Source: Chamaea fasciata (lineage: Eukaryota; Chordata; Aves; Passeriformes; Sylviidae). Taken from it: a DNA stretch of 64,000 bases. The notes beneath the pieces were generated by a model. It was not told the DNA's origin. It did no database searches and saw only the letters and a list, made by a program, of their open reading frames with translations. Below are positions 8,901 through 21,267 of this stretch, piece by piece (within the stretch, counting starts at the first letter, position 1; every line of letters begins with the position of its first letter). The stretch is taken from positions 23,487,021 to 23,551,020 of the forward strand of contig JARCOQ010000008.1 in the NCBI GenBank assembly GCA_029207755.1, in the 5' to 3' direction. Both the position numbers and the translations under genes were made by a program.

Positions 8901-11900
8901 ATACTGGTGCGCTGCAGTGGGGAGCATACACAAGTCCTGCATGTTGGGATTTCTTTTGCTTTTGATCTCACCTCCCTGGGAGTGTCTCTCCTGCTCATTA
9001 GGCCACAGTTTGACACCTTGGGTCTTTCTGGTTTTTCACCCATCCGTGCCTGTTTCCTGCATAGGAGTGTGCCATGAGGTGTGCAGAGCCATGGGCAGGG
9101 TCGGGTTGGCACATGAGGGGCTCTCTGTTTCCTGTTGCACCCCAGGTGGTGAGTGGAGCCTTGCCTATCCCTGCAACTCTGTTTCCATCGGGCTTTCCCG
9201 CCTAAGCTCTCCCCTGCTACAGTTCCCAGCTGTGAAAGGATGGGGCTGGGATGGAGGGATGTGTCCGGCAGCATCTGGCCTGCCTTTTCCCAGCTCACAT
9301 CTTTTGACCATGTTCCACTGGATGTGTGTGAGATGTGGGGTATTTTGTGGAGCCCTGTATGACCTGGGCTGCAGCTCTTGCTAGGACCTTGCTGGCTGCC
9401 CTGCTTTGACCACTCTGCTTTGACAGCTCTGTGTGCCTCCCTAGACCTGGACCTTTCCTAGAGTGTCCCTCCTCCATTGTAGGTGTTCCGTCACCTTGTG
9501 CGGCCCCTGATTCAGATGAACCTGGCTCTGCAGTGCCAGGTGCAGGAGCTGATTTCCCTGCTGCTCCAGAAGGATGCTGAGATTGAAGATTACAGGGAGA
9601 GCGGGGCCACTCTCAGCAGAGGTGAGGAGGGATGCCTGGGGCAGGGAGCGAGTTTCCTCCTTAGCACTGTGCTGGCATGCTTTGCTCCCTCTGGCTATTA
9701 CCCAACCAGGCTTGTGTTTCATGTTTAGCTGAGCCAGCAGCACAACAGTAGCCAGTAGGCTGGGAGCAGCCTCTGGGGAGAGCTGGGGGAGGAATAGCTC
9801 TTGACCGATGGCTGTAGAAGTTGAGGAATCGCCAAGGGGCTCTCCACTACTCTGAGAGCACCTGGCTAGTCCCCAGGAGCCAGCAGGGATGCCAGCAAGG
9901 GCTGGCCCTGCAGTGGTGTCAGTGAGTGCAGTAGTTCACTGAGTGCTTGGAGAGCAATCAGGGGCTCCCAGCTCTCCCAAATGTGGGAAGTGCAGCTGTG
10001 CTCCAGCACCCAGCCCACTTTGCCAGCAGGGTGATGGGCACACAGTAGCCCTCTTGGGTAGGACATGGGTCAGGACGTGCTGGGGGAGCCACTTTGGGGG
10101 GTAGTTTGTTCCCCACCTATGGAGGTTGGCTGGGCACTGTTTTTTGGGTCATCCGTTGCTACTGCCGTGCTTTGTCCTGCTGCCACAGGTGATACCTGCA
10201 CTTCTGCAGGAACCTTGTGCCCTGAGCATGCAGGGACTAGTGGGGGTCAGCCTGGGCTTGTGTATCATGTCCAGGAAGATACTGTGGCCCAGACCCTGTC
10301 CCATGACTGGTCCCCCACCACAGGAGCCTGGATCTGCCCTGTAGGTGCACTAGAGATGCATTGGCCAGATGCATTTCTCTCTATCCTGCTGTATGCAATC
10401 TCTGCAGGGCTTGGAGTAGCTTGGACAACCTGTCTTGGGTCCAGGGTCTGATGAGGGCTGGTGAGCCGCTGGCCTCTCTTGTCCCTTACTTGGTGCAGGG
10501 CAGAAAGCTGGGAGGAAGCATTGCACCCTAGTGGCTGAGCAAATTCAGCCAGCTGCTTTTCTAGACCACATCTTAGCAACAACGTAGAAAAACGTGTTTT
10601 GGACAAGGTACAGGGCAGAATAAAACTGGGGTTTGTCCCTGTCCTGCAAGAAGAGGACACAGGCTGGCTCACACCTTCAGATGAGCAGCTGGGCAAGCAG
10701 TGCCCTGTCCAACAGACTCAGACAGCTTGTTCCAGCTGTAAGATCTGGGTATGGGCGGATACCCAGACCCAGACCCTTGTCCTACCACTGTTCCCTACTC
10801 CTCAATGTGGAAGTGCTGGGACAAGTGTGGATGGGCTGTTGGCTCTGCCTGGCTGCTGTGTGCATCAGCAGGCTCAACCAGCAGGCTCATCTTTTTCCAA
10901 CTTCCTTGTTGTCCTTGCATCTTCTTCTAGCCAGGTGGTGTGTCCCTAGCCCAAGAGGCCTGCTGGTGTTTCCTGCTGATTCTGGGAAGAGCATGCTGGA
11001 GCTTTTCCCCTGCAGCATCCTCACTCCATGGTTAGGGAAAGGGGAAGCTGGGGTGGGAAGTCTGGCCAAACCTGCCCAGGCTGATCCCTCTCTACCTTGC
11101 AGACCGCCTGCGGACAAAGCCCTTCCAGGAGGAGATGTTTCAGCAGAACTTCATGGCTGAGGTAAGGAGTGGTGCAAGTCCTCTCTCCTTTGCCAAAGGG
11201 GTGGTTGGGAGCTGTAATCAGCAGCTGCAGTGTGAGGTCTGCCTGGCTGGATGGGAGCACTGATGGGGATAGCTAGACTTGCCTAAAGAGGGGTCATGCC
11301 CTCTAGCTCTTCCATGGTCCTCTTTGTGTCCTTGCACCTCATCTCTAGGGCTAGCAGAGCTGGGAACATGCTGGACATGGTCAGATGGGAACTACCTGGT
11401 TGCTGGGAGCTGCCAGAGGTGCAAGCCAGGCTGGCTGCTCCACAGGAGTGTGCCGTCCCTGGGGCATATTCACCCACCTCCCACACTTGCTGTGGACCTA
11501 AACATTACTGCTGATGGCAGGCAGGGATCAGGTGAATGAGGAGAAGCCATCTCCTTTTAGTTCACCTATTACTTTTAGAGGTGACTTTGCAGTGACACAT
11601 TGTGGGGACAAGAGCTTTTCAGCATGTTGTCCATGCTCTGCCTACCACTGTCCCCTTGGCACACTCAGCTCTAAAATCAGACGTGCTTCGGAGGAACTGG
11701 GACTGGAAGGAGAGAGTCATTGATCCTTTTGCATTACAGAATCATCACAGAAACACTAAAATGGTTCAAACTGATGTGTCAAGGTCAGAAATGCTTGCTG
11801 CCCATTGATGCAAAAGGACTCAGGATGCTTCTGAGTGTTCCTGTGCTCACTGTGAAGGCACAGGAGTGGGAGGCAGTGGCACCTCCTGGTGATCAGGAAG

Positions 11901-14900
11901 TCAGCCAGGGTGCCAGTGGTATCACACGGGCTTTGGGAGGATGTTGCTTTATGAGATGAGCTGATGTTCTTGTGCAGCCAAAAACAGACGATTTGCAGAG
12001 TTTCTAAAAATTAGAGATGATCCCTCTTTTATATGTGAGGCATTTCATCCAGTGCAGGCAACTTTTGTTTCCCCTGGATTATGAAGGATAGAGATGAATT
12101 CACTGTTGGACTGCAACTTGAAGGTTGCCTAGGGACCAGTGATCATGACCAGATTACATTCACCCTGGGCACAGAAAGGACATTCCTAAGCAGTAATTTA
12201 TATCCTTCATGCCTTGAAAGAGCTAATTTCCCAAAGCAGGGGGAAAATTATGAGTGAAATCAGCTCAGAGGAAGCATTTAGATAGAAAAATGTGAATGAA
12301 AATGGTGAACTCTTTCAGAAGAATTTCAGAAGCCACAAAAAGCCACAATTCCACAATCAAGAAAGAGGGCAGCACTGGCCCAGAGCCCGTTCTGGTTCAG
12401 CGGCAAAGTGAAGGCAGCAATTAGAAATAAAAGAGCAGTTTATAACAAATGGGAGAGCGGGAGTAGATAGCAATCAATATAAATTAGAAATTATGAAGTG
12501 TAGAAAATGGGTAACAGAAGCTAAAGACATCAGGGAAAAATCATGGCAATGAACAGAAGGAAAGGCTTTTATTTAGTGTAGTAGGAGAAAACCCCAAGCT
12601 CTCAGCAACAGGATAAGCTTATTAGTAGACAGAGGTGGTAAAATGATTTATACTGGACCAGACATGACAGAAGCAGTTGGTAAATGTTTCGGTGCTGTCG
12701 CTGAAGGGGTGCAGGCAGATGTGCCAGGATAGGGGGATGATGAAGTGTCTTTGTAGAAAAGTCATCTGAACAACATCTGCGAAAGATGAACATTAGGCTT
12801 GAAATACGGAGTCCTTCCTCCAAGAGCTGGTAGGGTGTGGGGCATGGGGGAAGGTGCAGAGTGGGCAGGAGGGGAGTGAGGCAGCCTTGCACAAAGCCTG
12901 GCAAAAGCAGCTGGTGTGGAGCACATCTGGCAGAGGCTGAAAAGATGGGATGGTGGCTGGTGCTGTGTGTCCCAAGAGCAGTCCAGGAACAGTGTTTGGA
13001 GCCCGATAGGGAATGGAAGACTCTGGGAGATGCTGCCCTTCTGCTTCCTGTGGTAGCCAGGTCTGAACACTGGCTGCAGGGGAGAGGCTGGTGGAAGGTG
13101 TAGTTGTGTGTTTGGTCTGCTGGGAGGGTGTGTGTAAAGAATATCCCATTCTTTATAAACCTGCTGATGATGCTATCCTGCAGCAATGAGCTGTGAGATG
13201 CGAACAGCTGCTGCCTTTGGTTTGAATGTGGTACCCTGTCGTTCCTCCTGATGCCTCCTAGGTCTTGTGTTTCTTCTAGTGAGAAACCCCAAACATGGCT
13301 TTTCAGCTCTTCACCACCAAAACTGGCTCTTCACCCCAGTCTCTCCTCTCATCTTGTGGCAGAAAGGTGGTCTGGATGACCTCAATGTCTCTGTGCAGTT
13401 ATTTCACAGCCTCCAGGCAATTTAATACTCCATTTGTCCACTCCTAAAAGGAGCAGCACAGGGAGCTGGAGTCCCTCAGGACATGCTGCAGGGAGCTGGG
13501 AATGCTGTGAGCAACTCCCATGTCTAGGTTTTCAAAAAGATGCTGGACAATCAGCACAGAGTCACAGGAATGAATTGAGGGCTGGGGAGAGAGCCCAGCA
13601 TCGAGGGACTTGGAAGGGAAGAGCTCTGTCTAGCTTATTAGGGAGAAAATTGAGAGGCGCCTTGATTACAGTCTGTGTGGGTCTTTACAAGGAGAAAATG
13701 CTGGTTAGTGAAGGGCTCTCTTTAATCTTGCAGAGAGCAGTGGAGCACAAGGCAGGCACTGGGAGATAGAGCCAGAAATTTCAAGTTAGAATGGAGGTGC
13801 TTGGGTTTCTCCTGCCAGTGACTGGGGCATGCTCCCAAGGGCAGTCATTGATCCTCCATCTCTTAATGTCTCCAAAAGTGGGCTAGGAGCGTGCCTGGAA
13901 GAAAACCAAGGTGGCTGGGTTTGGTCTTGGGATGTGCATGGTTGAACATCAGTGGACAGGAGGTCAAGAAGAGAGATCTATTGGTCCTTCCAGTATCTTC
14001 ATCTGTGAAACGGGGCTACAGGTTGTAGATGTTTGGTTGTATTAAGCACCTCTTGGCTGGAAAGGGATTGTGATGATGTGGTACAGGGCTGGATGTGGGC
14101 TCCACAGCTTTGCTCACTTCCCAGATATTTGCTGTATCCCGCATGGAGAGGAAAGGACCTGTCAGTCCCCCAGGGCAAAGCTGCAGAGCCTCTCAGCTTA
14201 GACATGCCCTTTAGCTGGGCTTGTGTGCACTTGGCTTTCCAGGACATTTTAACTAACCATGGGGAGTTTTCCAGCAAAGCCCTGGTAATATTTATACGTT
14301 TAGGAAATGATGCTTTCACACACACAGTTTTTGGCAAGGGTTCACTGCAGAGCAGCTGCCTGGGCTTGAGCAGAGCTGGAAGGAGAGCAGTGGCTGTGCA
14401 CAAGCCGAGGTAAAGCTGGTGGCTTTTATTGGCAAGCCCAGGGGTTCACACCATGAGGGGAAGGAGCAGGCAGCTGGAGATGGTTCTGTGCTTTGGGGCT
14501 TCCCCAGCACCACTCCCAGCAGTGTATGATCCAGTAGGTTGGGGATATTTTGTCCCCAGGTGTCCCTCTGGGTTACAGAAGTGACCCCACATAGCAGGGT
14601 GGGGTGCCCACGCATGGCTTTTGAGAGCCTGCCCCAGCTTGGCCATGGTCAGTGTTTCATGGCGCAGCTTATGCCAATCTGCGATCTGACGTAGAGGGAG
14701 AAGGGTGAGCAGGTTCCTGCAGCACTGTGCCCCCTGCTCTGAGGTGGGCAGGGACAGGTACATCCAGGACAAGCTTACGGATACCATCAGTGCAAATATA
14801 GCCCCCACGCCCCAGGATGCTCTGCCCTGTGTATTTTTATCTGCTGTGGCTGGCGCGCGGGGGTGGCTGCTCCGCACCTCCGCAAGCGGAGCGCGGGACC

Positions 14901-17900
14901 TCGGCAAACAGGACGCGGCGGGTTCACGGCTCGACCCCGGGGCCCGGCGAGGAGGAGGAGGATGTACCATCAAAACAAGCAACACTGGAGAGGAAGATAA
15001 ACAAACAGGCAGCTTCCAGTGTGGCCCCAGCCGAGGGCGAGTGGGAGCCCCGGGGCCAGGGCTGACGGTGGTGCCGGCAGCGGTGCTGGCTGACGTCAGG
15101 GCGCCCGGGGGTCAGCATCCCTGTTATTGTTTCCCACCGGGGCTGGGACCAGGGCCAGGCACCCGTCCCCCTCCTGTGTAGGGACACAGGCCAGCGGGGC
15201 AGGTGGAGGATGGCCAGGGGACACTCTGGAGCCACAGGCCATTGCCACCACGGGGTCCAGTCAGGTACCTGGCTACTCACTGCCTCCCTCCAGCACCCTG
15301 CCTCTCCTTTTTAACAAGAACTAAAAATAAGCCCTGGGTAGCGGAGCAGCCACGGTCTGACCGAGGACGAAGGCGGTGGTGGCCTGCATATTTTGCAGGG
15401 TGGGGACGGCATCCCTCAAACCCACGCCAGCTTAGTGCAGTGGAGAGGAAGCAGCCCTTTAACTCCTTCAAATGAGGGATATTTTTAATTAGCACAAGGT
15501 AACTGCGGCTTTGCAGCTGCAACTGGGCCACTGGAGGGCTGGCAGCATGCATGTGACATGGACTACTTGCACGTAGGGTGCACAACTTGGGGAGAACATG
15601 CTGTGGGTGCTCAGCTGGGCCGGGGCCCCTTGGTGTGGGGCTAGGGAATGAGCTGGTGACCACACTGCTGTTGCTGCCTGGGCTGAGCAGTGCAAAATTG
15701 GCACAGCCCTGAGCAGGTTGGCTCAGGGCAGAGGTGGCAGCATGGGGCTAGCTTGTGGGGCAGCTTGGATGAGCAGAGCAAGCTCTTGTGTGCTGCCAAA
15801 CATTTGTGCTGTGAGCCCCATGCATGGTGGTGTCTTGTTCTAGACTGGGGCCACCTGGGGGGTCCTTGCTTCAATCCTGAGCAAACTTTGGTCACATCAT
15901 CCCGTCACTGCCCTGGGGTCTGAGTCCCACATTGGAAATGCAGTGGGCCACAGCTGTGCTGAGCAGAGTGGGACACACACTGCCCTGCACACACATGAGC
16001 TCAAGGAGCTGCACATTGCTGCAAGCAGGAATGGAGTGAGGACTGCTTGTACGCAATGTGAGTACATGTACTAGAGCAGGAGTGTGAGAACAAGACTAGG
16101 AGTGTGCATGCTAGCACTGATGGGAGCAAGGGGCAGAGTGCCACATCTGCTGGCTGAAGAGGACATGGGACAGGGGCTAGCACTTAGTGCCCACAGTGGT
16201 GCACTTGGGGAAATACATTGGTGGTCATCACGGTGTAGGTGCTGACCACCACGTGGGCACCAGCCCCCTGTGGTGTTTGCCATAGAGGCACATGGTGGTC
16301 GGTGCTGTGGTGTTATTTATTTATTTGCTGAGGCCCCATCAGGTGAGGGGCACCCAGCCAGGATGCACTTTCGGGGCTGCCACTGGCAGCCACAGGCCAC
16401 TTGCACAAGCAGTGAGTCAGTGGAGCTACATGCTGCTAAAACCAGACTTGGCACAGGCAGCCCAGAGCAGCAGTCTGCCTGGGAGTGCCCAGACCACGGG
16501 CAAGCAGGGAGTCCCTGGCTGCTGGACCAGGGCTAGGCTGGCTGTGATTGCTCCAGCCCTTGCTTCTGCCACAAATGTGGATGCTGTCCCAGGAGCCCTG
16601 TGGGGATGCTCCTTCTGGGGATGTGGGGGTTTCACAGCCCAACCCCCCGTGACTGTGCCACTGTAGAGAGTGGGTGGCACCTGGACCACATACAGGCAGC
16701 TGTCTGCTTGGTCCCAGCCCACTTCAGCCCAGCATCACCCCGGTGGTTTGTTTGGGGATGGGGAGATGGACGAGCACCATCACAGCCACCCTCCCTGGGG
16801 TACTGCACAGCCCTTGTCTGGCATATGTGGTCAGGTATATGCAGGGAACCCTCCTTTGCAGTTGGTGTGTTCCTCATCCTCGCCATACCATGCAAAGCTG
16901 TGCCATGCCCTGCTGTGATGTGTCAGGTTGTGCCATGTCATGTGCTGCAGGCAGGAAGAGAGGAGTCACAGACCTTCTGACAGAAGGGGCCAGACCCTGC
17001 TCCTGCAGGAGAGGCCCCAGCCTGTGCATGGGCACTGGCTGTGCATTGCTGCTGAGGAACAGCTCAGCTCAGGGAATGATTGATCTCGTGTCAGCAGGCA
17101 GTGGTTTGAGCCAGTGCCAGGCCTCAGATCAAATGGGAGCATTGAAGGGGGAGAGCCCTTTCCCCCTCCTGAAAGCAGAGCAGCAATCCCCCTGCCACCA
17201 CCCCCTGCTCTGCTCCCACATCTTGGCCATTATTGGCCCTGTGGCTGCAGGCAGTGCCCAGCCCTGGGGACATGCCAGGGGCAGCAGGGAGTGAGGAGGT
17301 GTCTGGGGTCCCAGCCCCACCAGGCTGGGCTCTTTGGCTGTGTTTGGGTTAGAGGAGGGCAAAGGGGGCATGCAGGGATGGTTGGCAGGAGAGAAGGTGT
17401 GGAGCATGGTCTGCCCCTCAGCGCTGTGCCTTGCAGCCACCTGTCCCAGCTCAGGAGGTGGCAGCAGCTCCTGGATGCAAAGGACCTTTTGGGGTGGAAA
17501 ACAGGGTAGACTTTGATGAAACACAAAAGGCACTGGTCCATGTCAACAAGCGATGTGGCAGCATCTCTGTCCCCAGCTGATGGGGTTTGGATTAGGGTAT
17601 TGTCATTCCCACTGTCTCCAAGGGCAGTAGAGCAGAGCTGTTTGCACCCCTGGTGCTGCCCTCCGCAGCTCCCAGCACCCTTTCTGTGCTTGAAATAGGC
17701 TGTCAGGTTTTTTCACTATGTCCCTCTTTGTCGTGAACCCTTCACTAGCTTTCTCCATACCTACAGCTGCATCTCTTCTCCAGTGGCATCTACTGGCAGC
17801 TTTTATTGGTGTTTCTGAAAGCTGATCCCTCTCTATCTCATGGGCCAAAGCCTCTGTAGCCTCTTCCAGTTTTGCCAGCCCATGCAGAGGTGATACTGAA

Positions 17901-20900
17901 CAGCTGAGAGAGCTGGGCAGACAGCAGCACCTGGGAATGGGTTCCCCATATCCACCTTGGGGATACAGCCATTGGATTCCTGAGTCTGCCGGCTCCCACT
18001 CTGCTTGGACCTTTGCACTCTACGTATCTGTGTAAGGAAACAGAGCCATTCATGTATTTCTCTCTCTATTTATACCTCTCCCTTTCCGTATTTAGCGTGT
18101 GCACAGGCAGAGGGGGCAGCAAATGCCGGGGCCACTGATGTTCTTGGCTCCAGCACTGGCTGGAATTTTGTCCTGGAATGTATCCTGAACCGCTCTGAAA
18201 ACACGAAATAATCTCTGTGTGTTGTGTGCATGTGTGTACACAAATGCATAGACAACGTATAGACATGGAGCCGTATAGAGCATTTGTGAACTTTGCTATT
18301 TAAAGGAAGGAGTAGTTAGAGGGCTCTCAGCGAGGCAAACACCTTTGGATCAAAGGGATGCAGGGTGCTCTGCTAGTGGCCAGGCATCTTAGAAGATAGC
18401 TGGCACTCACTTTGTCCTCTCCAGGGACCTGAAGCCACCCTGTTGGTGACATGCCCGAAGTGGCACACCCTTCAAGCCCCAAGCAGTGCTCTGATCCTAT
18501 GGTGCCTACATTTGATTGAGATCTCTGCTTCCTAGCCTCCAGCTTCTCGGTGAGAGACCCACAGAACCAGCTCCTGTGCTGCCAACACAGGCTGCAGAGC
18601 CTGATGTGGAGCTGGATGCTGTAAGACAAGGATATCAACCCCTCTGTGGCACAGGGTTGCCCAAGGCTTCTGAAGCATCAGGGGTTGTCTCCTGAACATC
18701 AACTAGCACTCACAGCTCTTGAGGAGAGATCATGTGGGAAAGGAGGAAATAAATGCTGGCTAACAGGTCCCAAGCAGGTGCTGGGCGTCTCCTTGGGATG
18801 TTGCAGCATCTGGTGCTCATGGCTGTCTGAGAATGCCAATGAAAAAGGGAAAACAGAAAATTGGTACCAAATCCTGAACAGGATGCTTGGCCATGCCAGG
18901 AGGGCAATTCTTCAGGGGATGCTGGCAGCTGCCTTGCTGTGGATCTTGGATGAGGCCCTGGTGGGAGCACCACTGGGTCTCCCAGCACCTTTTGGCCAGG
19001 AAACACGCACCCTTTTTTTAGTCCAGCTCAGGGTCACGGTGGCTTCTTGTCTTCTGGATGCTGAAAAACCTGATGTCTCAAGCAGAAAATGCCCATATTT
19101 GGTCTCTGGCCAAAGGTGATATGTTTGTGGGTGGGAGAAATTGGAGCAAATTCCTGCTGTGAGTACTGCACGTGTGCGCGGGCATGCGGATAGGGGAAAT
19201 ATAGTTTTCCTTTTGAAAAAAAAGCCCTGCTTATTTTTATACAGAACTCCAGAAGGGCTGAAGGTGGAAACTTTGTCTGTCAGCAGCTTTCACAGGGGAG
19301 CAGGTCCCTGCCTGAGTTTGGGGGGAAACCACAGCTGGGTGTTAATGGGACTGTTAATGAATTAATGTTGGCTGCTGGGGGCCAGCAGGGAACCTGGCTC
19401 AGTGCAGCCTGAGCACATGGAGCCCTGCCTGTACATGGGCTCTGGCACAGCTGCAGAAAACCCTAGCTCTGGGAGCCATGCACTGGGGAGGTGTGAGTCT
19501 CTCCTAGTCATGTCTCACTCTCTGGGTTGTGGAAACACTTGGAAATGTGGCCGCATTGCCAGGAGGGAGAGGGTCCTACAGCCAGGAGTATGGAGGCAGC
19601 CAGGGTGGGTGTGCTACCTTTCCACTTTGGGCATCTGCTGCCTGAGCTGATGATGCCATTTACGGCTGGGTCTGTTCAGTAGCTGAAACCAAACCTTTAA
19701 AGCAATTTAAAGTGAAGTGAAATCCCCCGAGGTTTATTTATGGGTTGGAAGCCTGTGTTGCTCAGTCAGTGCAATGCCTGCAGCAGCACTGGTCTCTGCA
19801 CAGCAGAGATAGGCAGATAGGCATCTGCAGCCCTTCTTGGGGTTATTTCTTTTTCTCCGCAAAATGTGGAGGAGCACCCATGTGAATGCGATGAGCACAG
19901 CCATGCCCCATGGAGTGGACTTAGCAGTACCTTTGCAGATTTTCACAGCTGGTTTGCTGGGAAGAGAAGAGCTCTAGAGGACAATGAGGAGGTCGTGCTA
20001 ACATGCTCACCTGATGCCAAAATGGTAGGGTGCAGTGAGGCTGAGAAATAGCACTGTGTCCTGCTTGGACTGGAAATAAGAGGGAAAATGCGGAGACAAT
20101 CTGGGAAAGAGAGAACAAATTCTTTTCTGTAGACTTCTCCTGCTGTGTCCTTCAGGCTTTGTGAATGAGATCTTAGCCTGTGAGATCTGGGCAAGCCTGT
20201 GGCATCTCCTGGGATTTCTCCCTCTGGTATCAGACACCTGGTGAACCAAGGGGAGAGTTTGGCCATCCTGAGGGACAGATGACTGTGCAGAGGAAAGGAT
20301 GGCAATGCCAAAGAAGGGATGGCCATGCTGTGGAAGGAAAGACTATAGGAAGGGATAGCTATACTGGAGAAATGAAGACCATACTGAAGTAGAAACGACC
20401 ACACCCAGCATGGGACTCTGGATGGACCGGTTCCCCAGTAGAAGATGCTGTTATGGACAGAGAGAGGCAGAGCCTCCTTCTCACCTGAGAGAAAGGCTGA
20501 AATAGCCTGAGCCCTTGGGGACTCTGCTTGCTCCCCAGAGATACTGTGCTTAATGCAGAGACCACTTGGTCAGACAGACTCTCATGTCAGTAAGGAAACT
20601 CTCTGGGCATTTGGACCCTGTACCTTTCCTGGGACCTTGTGCTAGTTCTTCTGCGTCAATCTCCAAGTATGTAGCCTACATCTGTTATCCAGTGCCAAAC
20701 CCAACCAGTGGGACTCAGGGCCTGGAGAATGCAATGGCTGGGCCCCTCTAGCAGGACTTCTCTTTGCAAGGGTGGGCTTTACTTACACAACTTGCTCCCC
20801 AGCACTGGAAAAGGTCCTTCAGAGGATCCCAAATTCCAGCTTGGAGGGACTCTGAGGCGCCTCTGTGCCTGGCTGCTCGCTCTTGCAGTCCAGCTCTGGC

Positions 20901-21234
20901 TCCACTGGGCCTAGAGCCCTTCCCAACCCTATCTCAGACAGACGGATATCCCAAAACCCACTGGTCCCAGGGGCTCCCACTCTGGGTCCCTCTGGCTGAA
21001 TGAGGTGGTGTGCGTGTGCCCAGACTGTCCCCTCCTGTGACTGTACAGTACACACAGCTAAATATATGTCCGTGCAGATACAGGAACTCAGAGGGGCTGA
21101 GTGATGCTCCTTTTCTATACCTCTTTTCATGGGGAGAGCTAATGAGATTCATGTCATTAAAGGGCTGATGTTTTGTGGGATGGGAACCTTTTAAACGGGA
21201 TGTATCCTGGCTTAGTCATGGCAAATATTTACCA

Positions 21235-21267
<33 letters not shown>

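Larger units (their letters stand above)
7019..9482 (+). other. NHEJ1 intron 2
   Basis: 2.46-kb intron holding a CR1 LINE 3' fragment (7255-7755) and an isolated CpG island with a CTCF-like motif (7855-8250), both listed separately. Nothing was recognised in 8250-9482. Confidence 0.6.

Noticed and set aside
7724..9298. 524-codon open frame on the minus strand
   Set aside because: It spans the NHEJ1 intron CpG island and the CR1 end. Composition is Pro/Ala/Arg/Ser-rich with no domain or splice logic; stop-poor frames are expected in GC-rich DNA.
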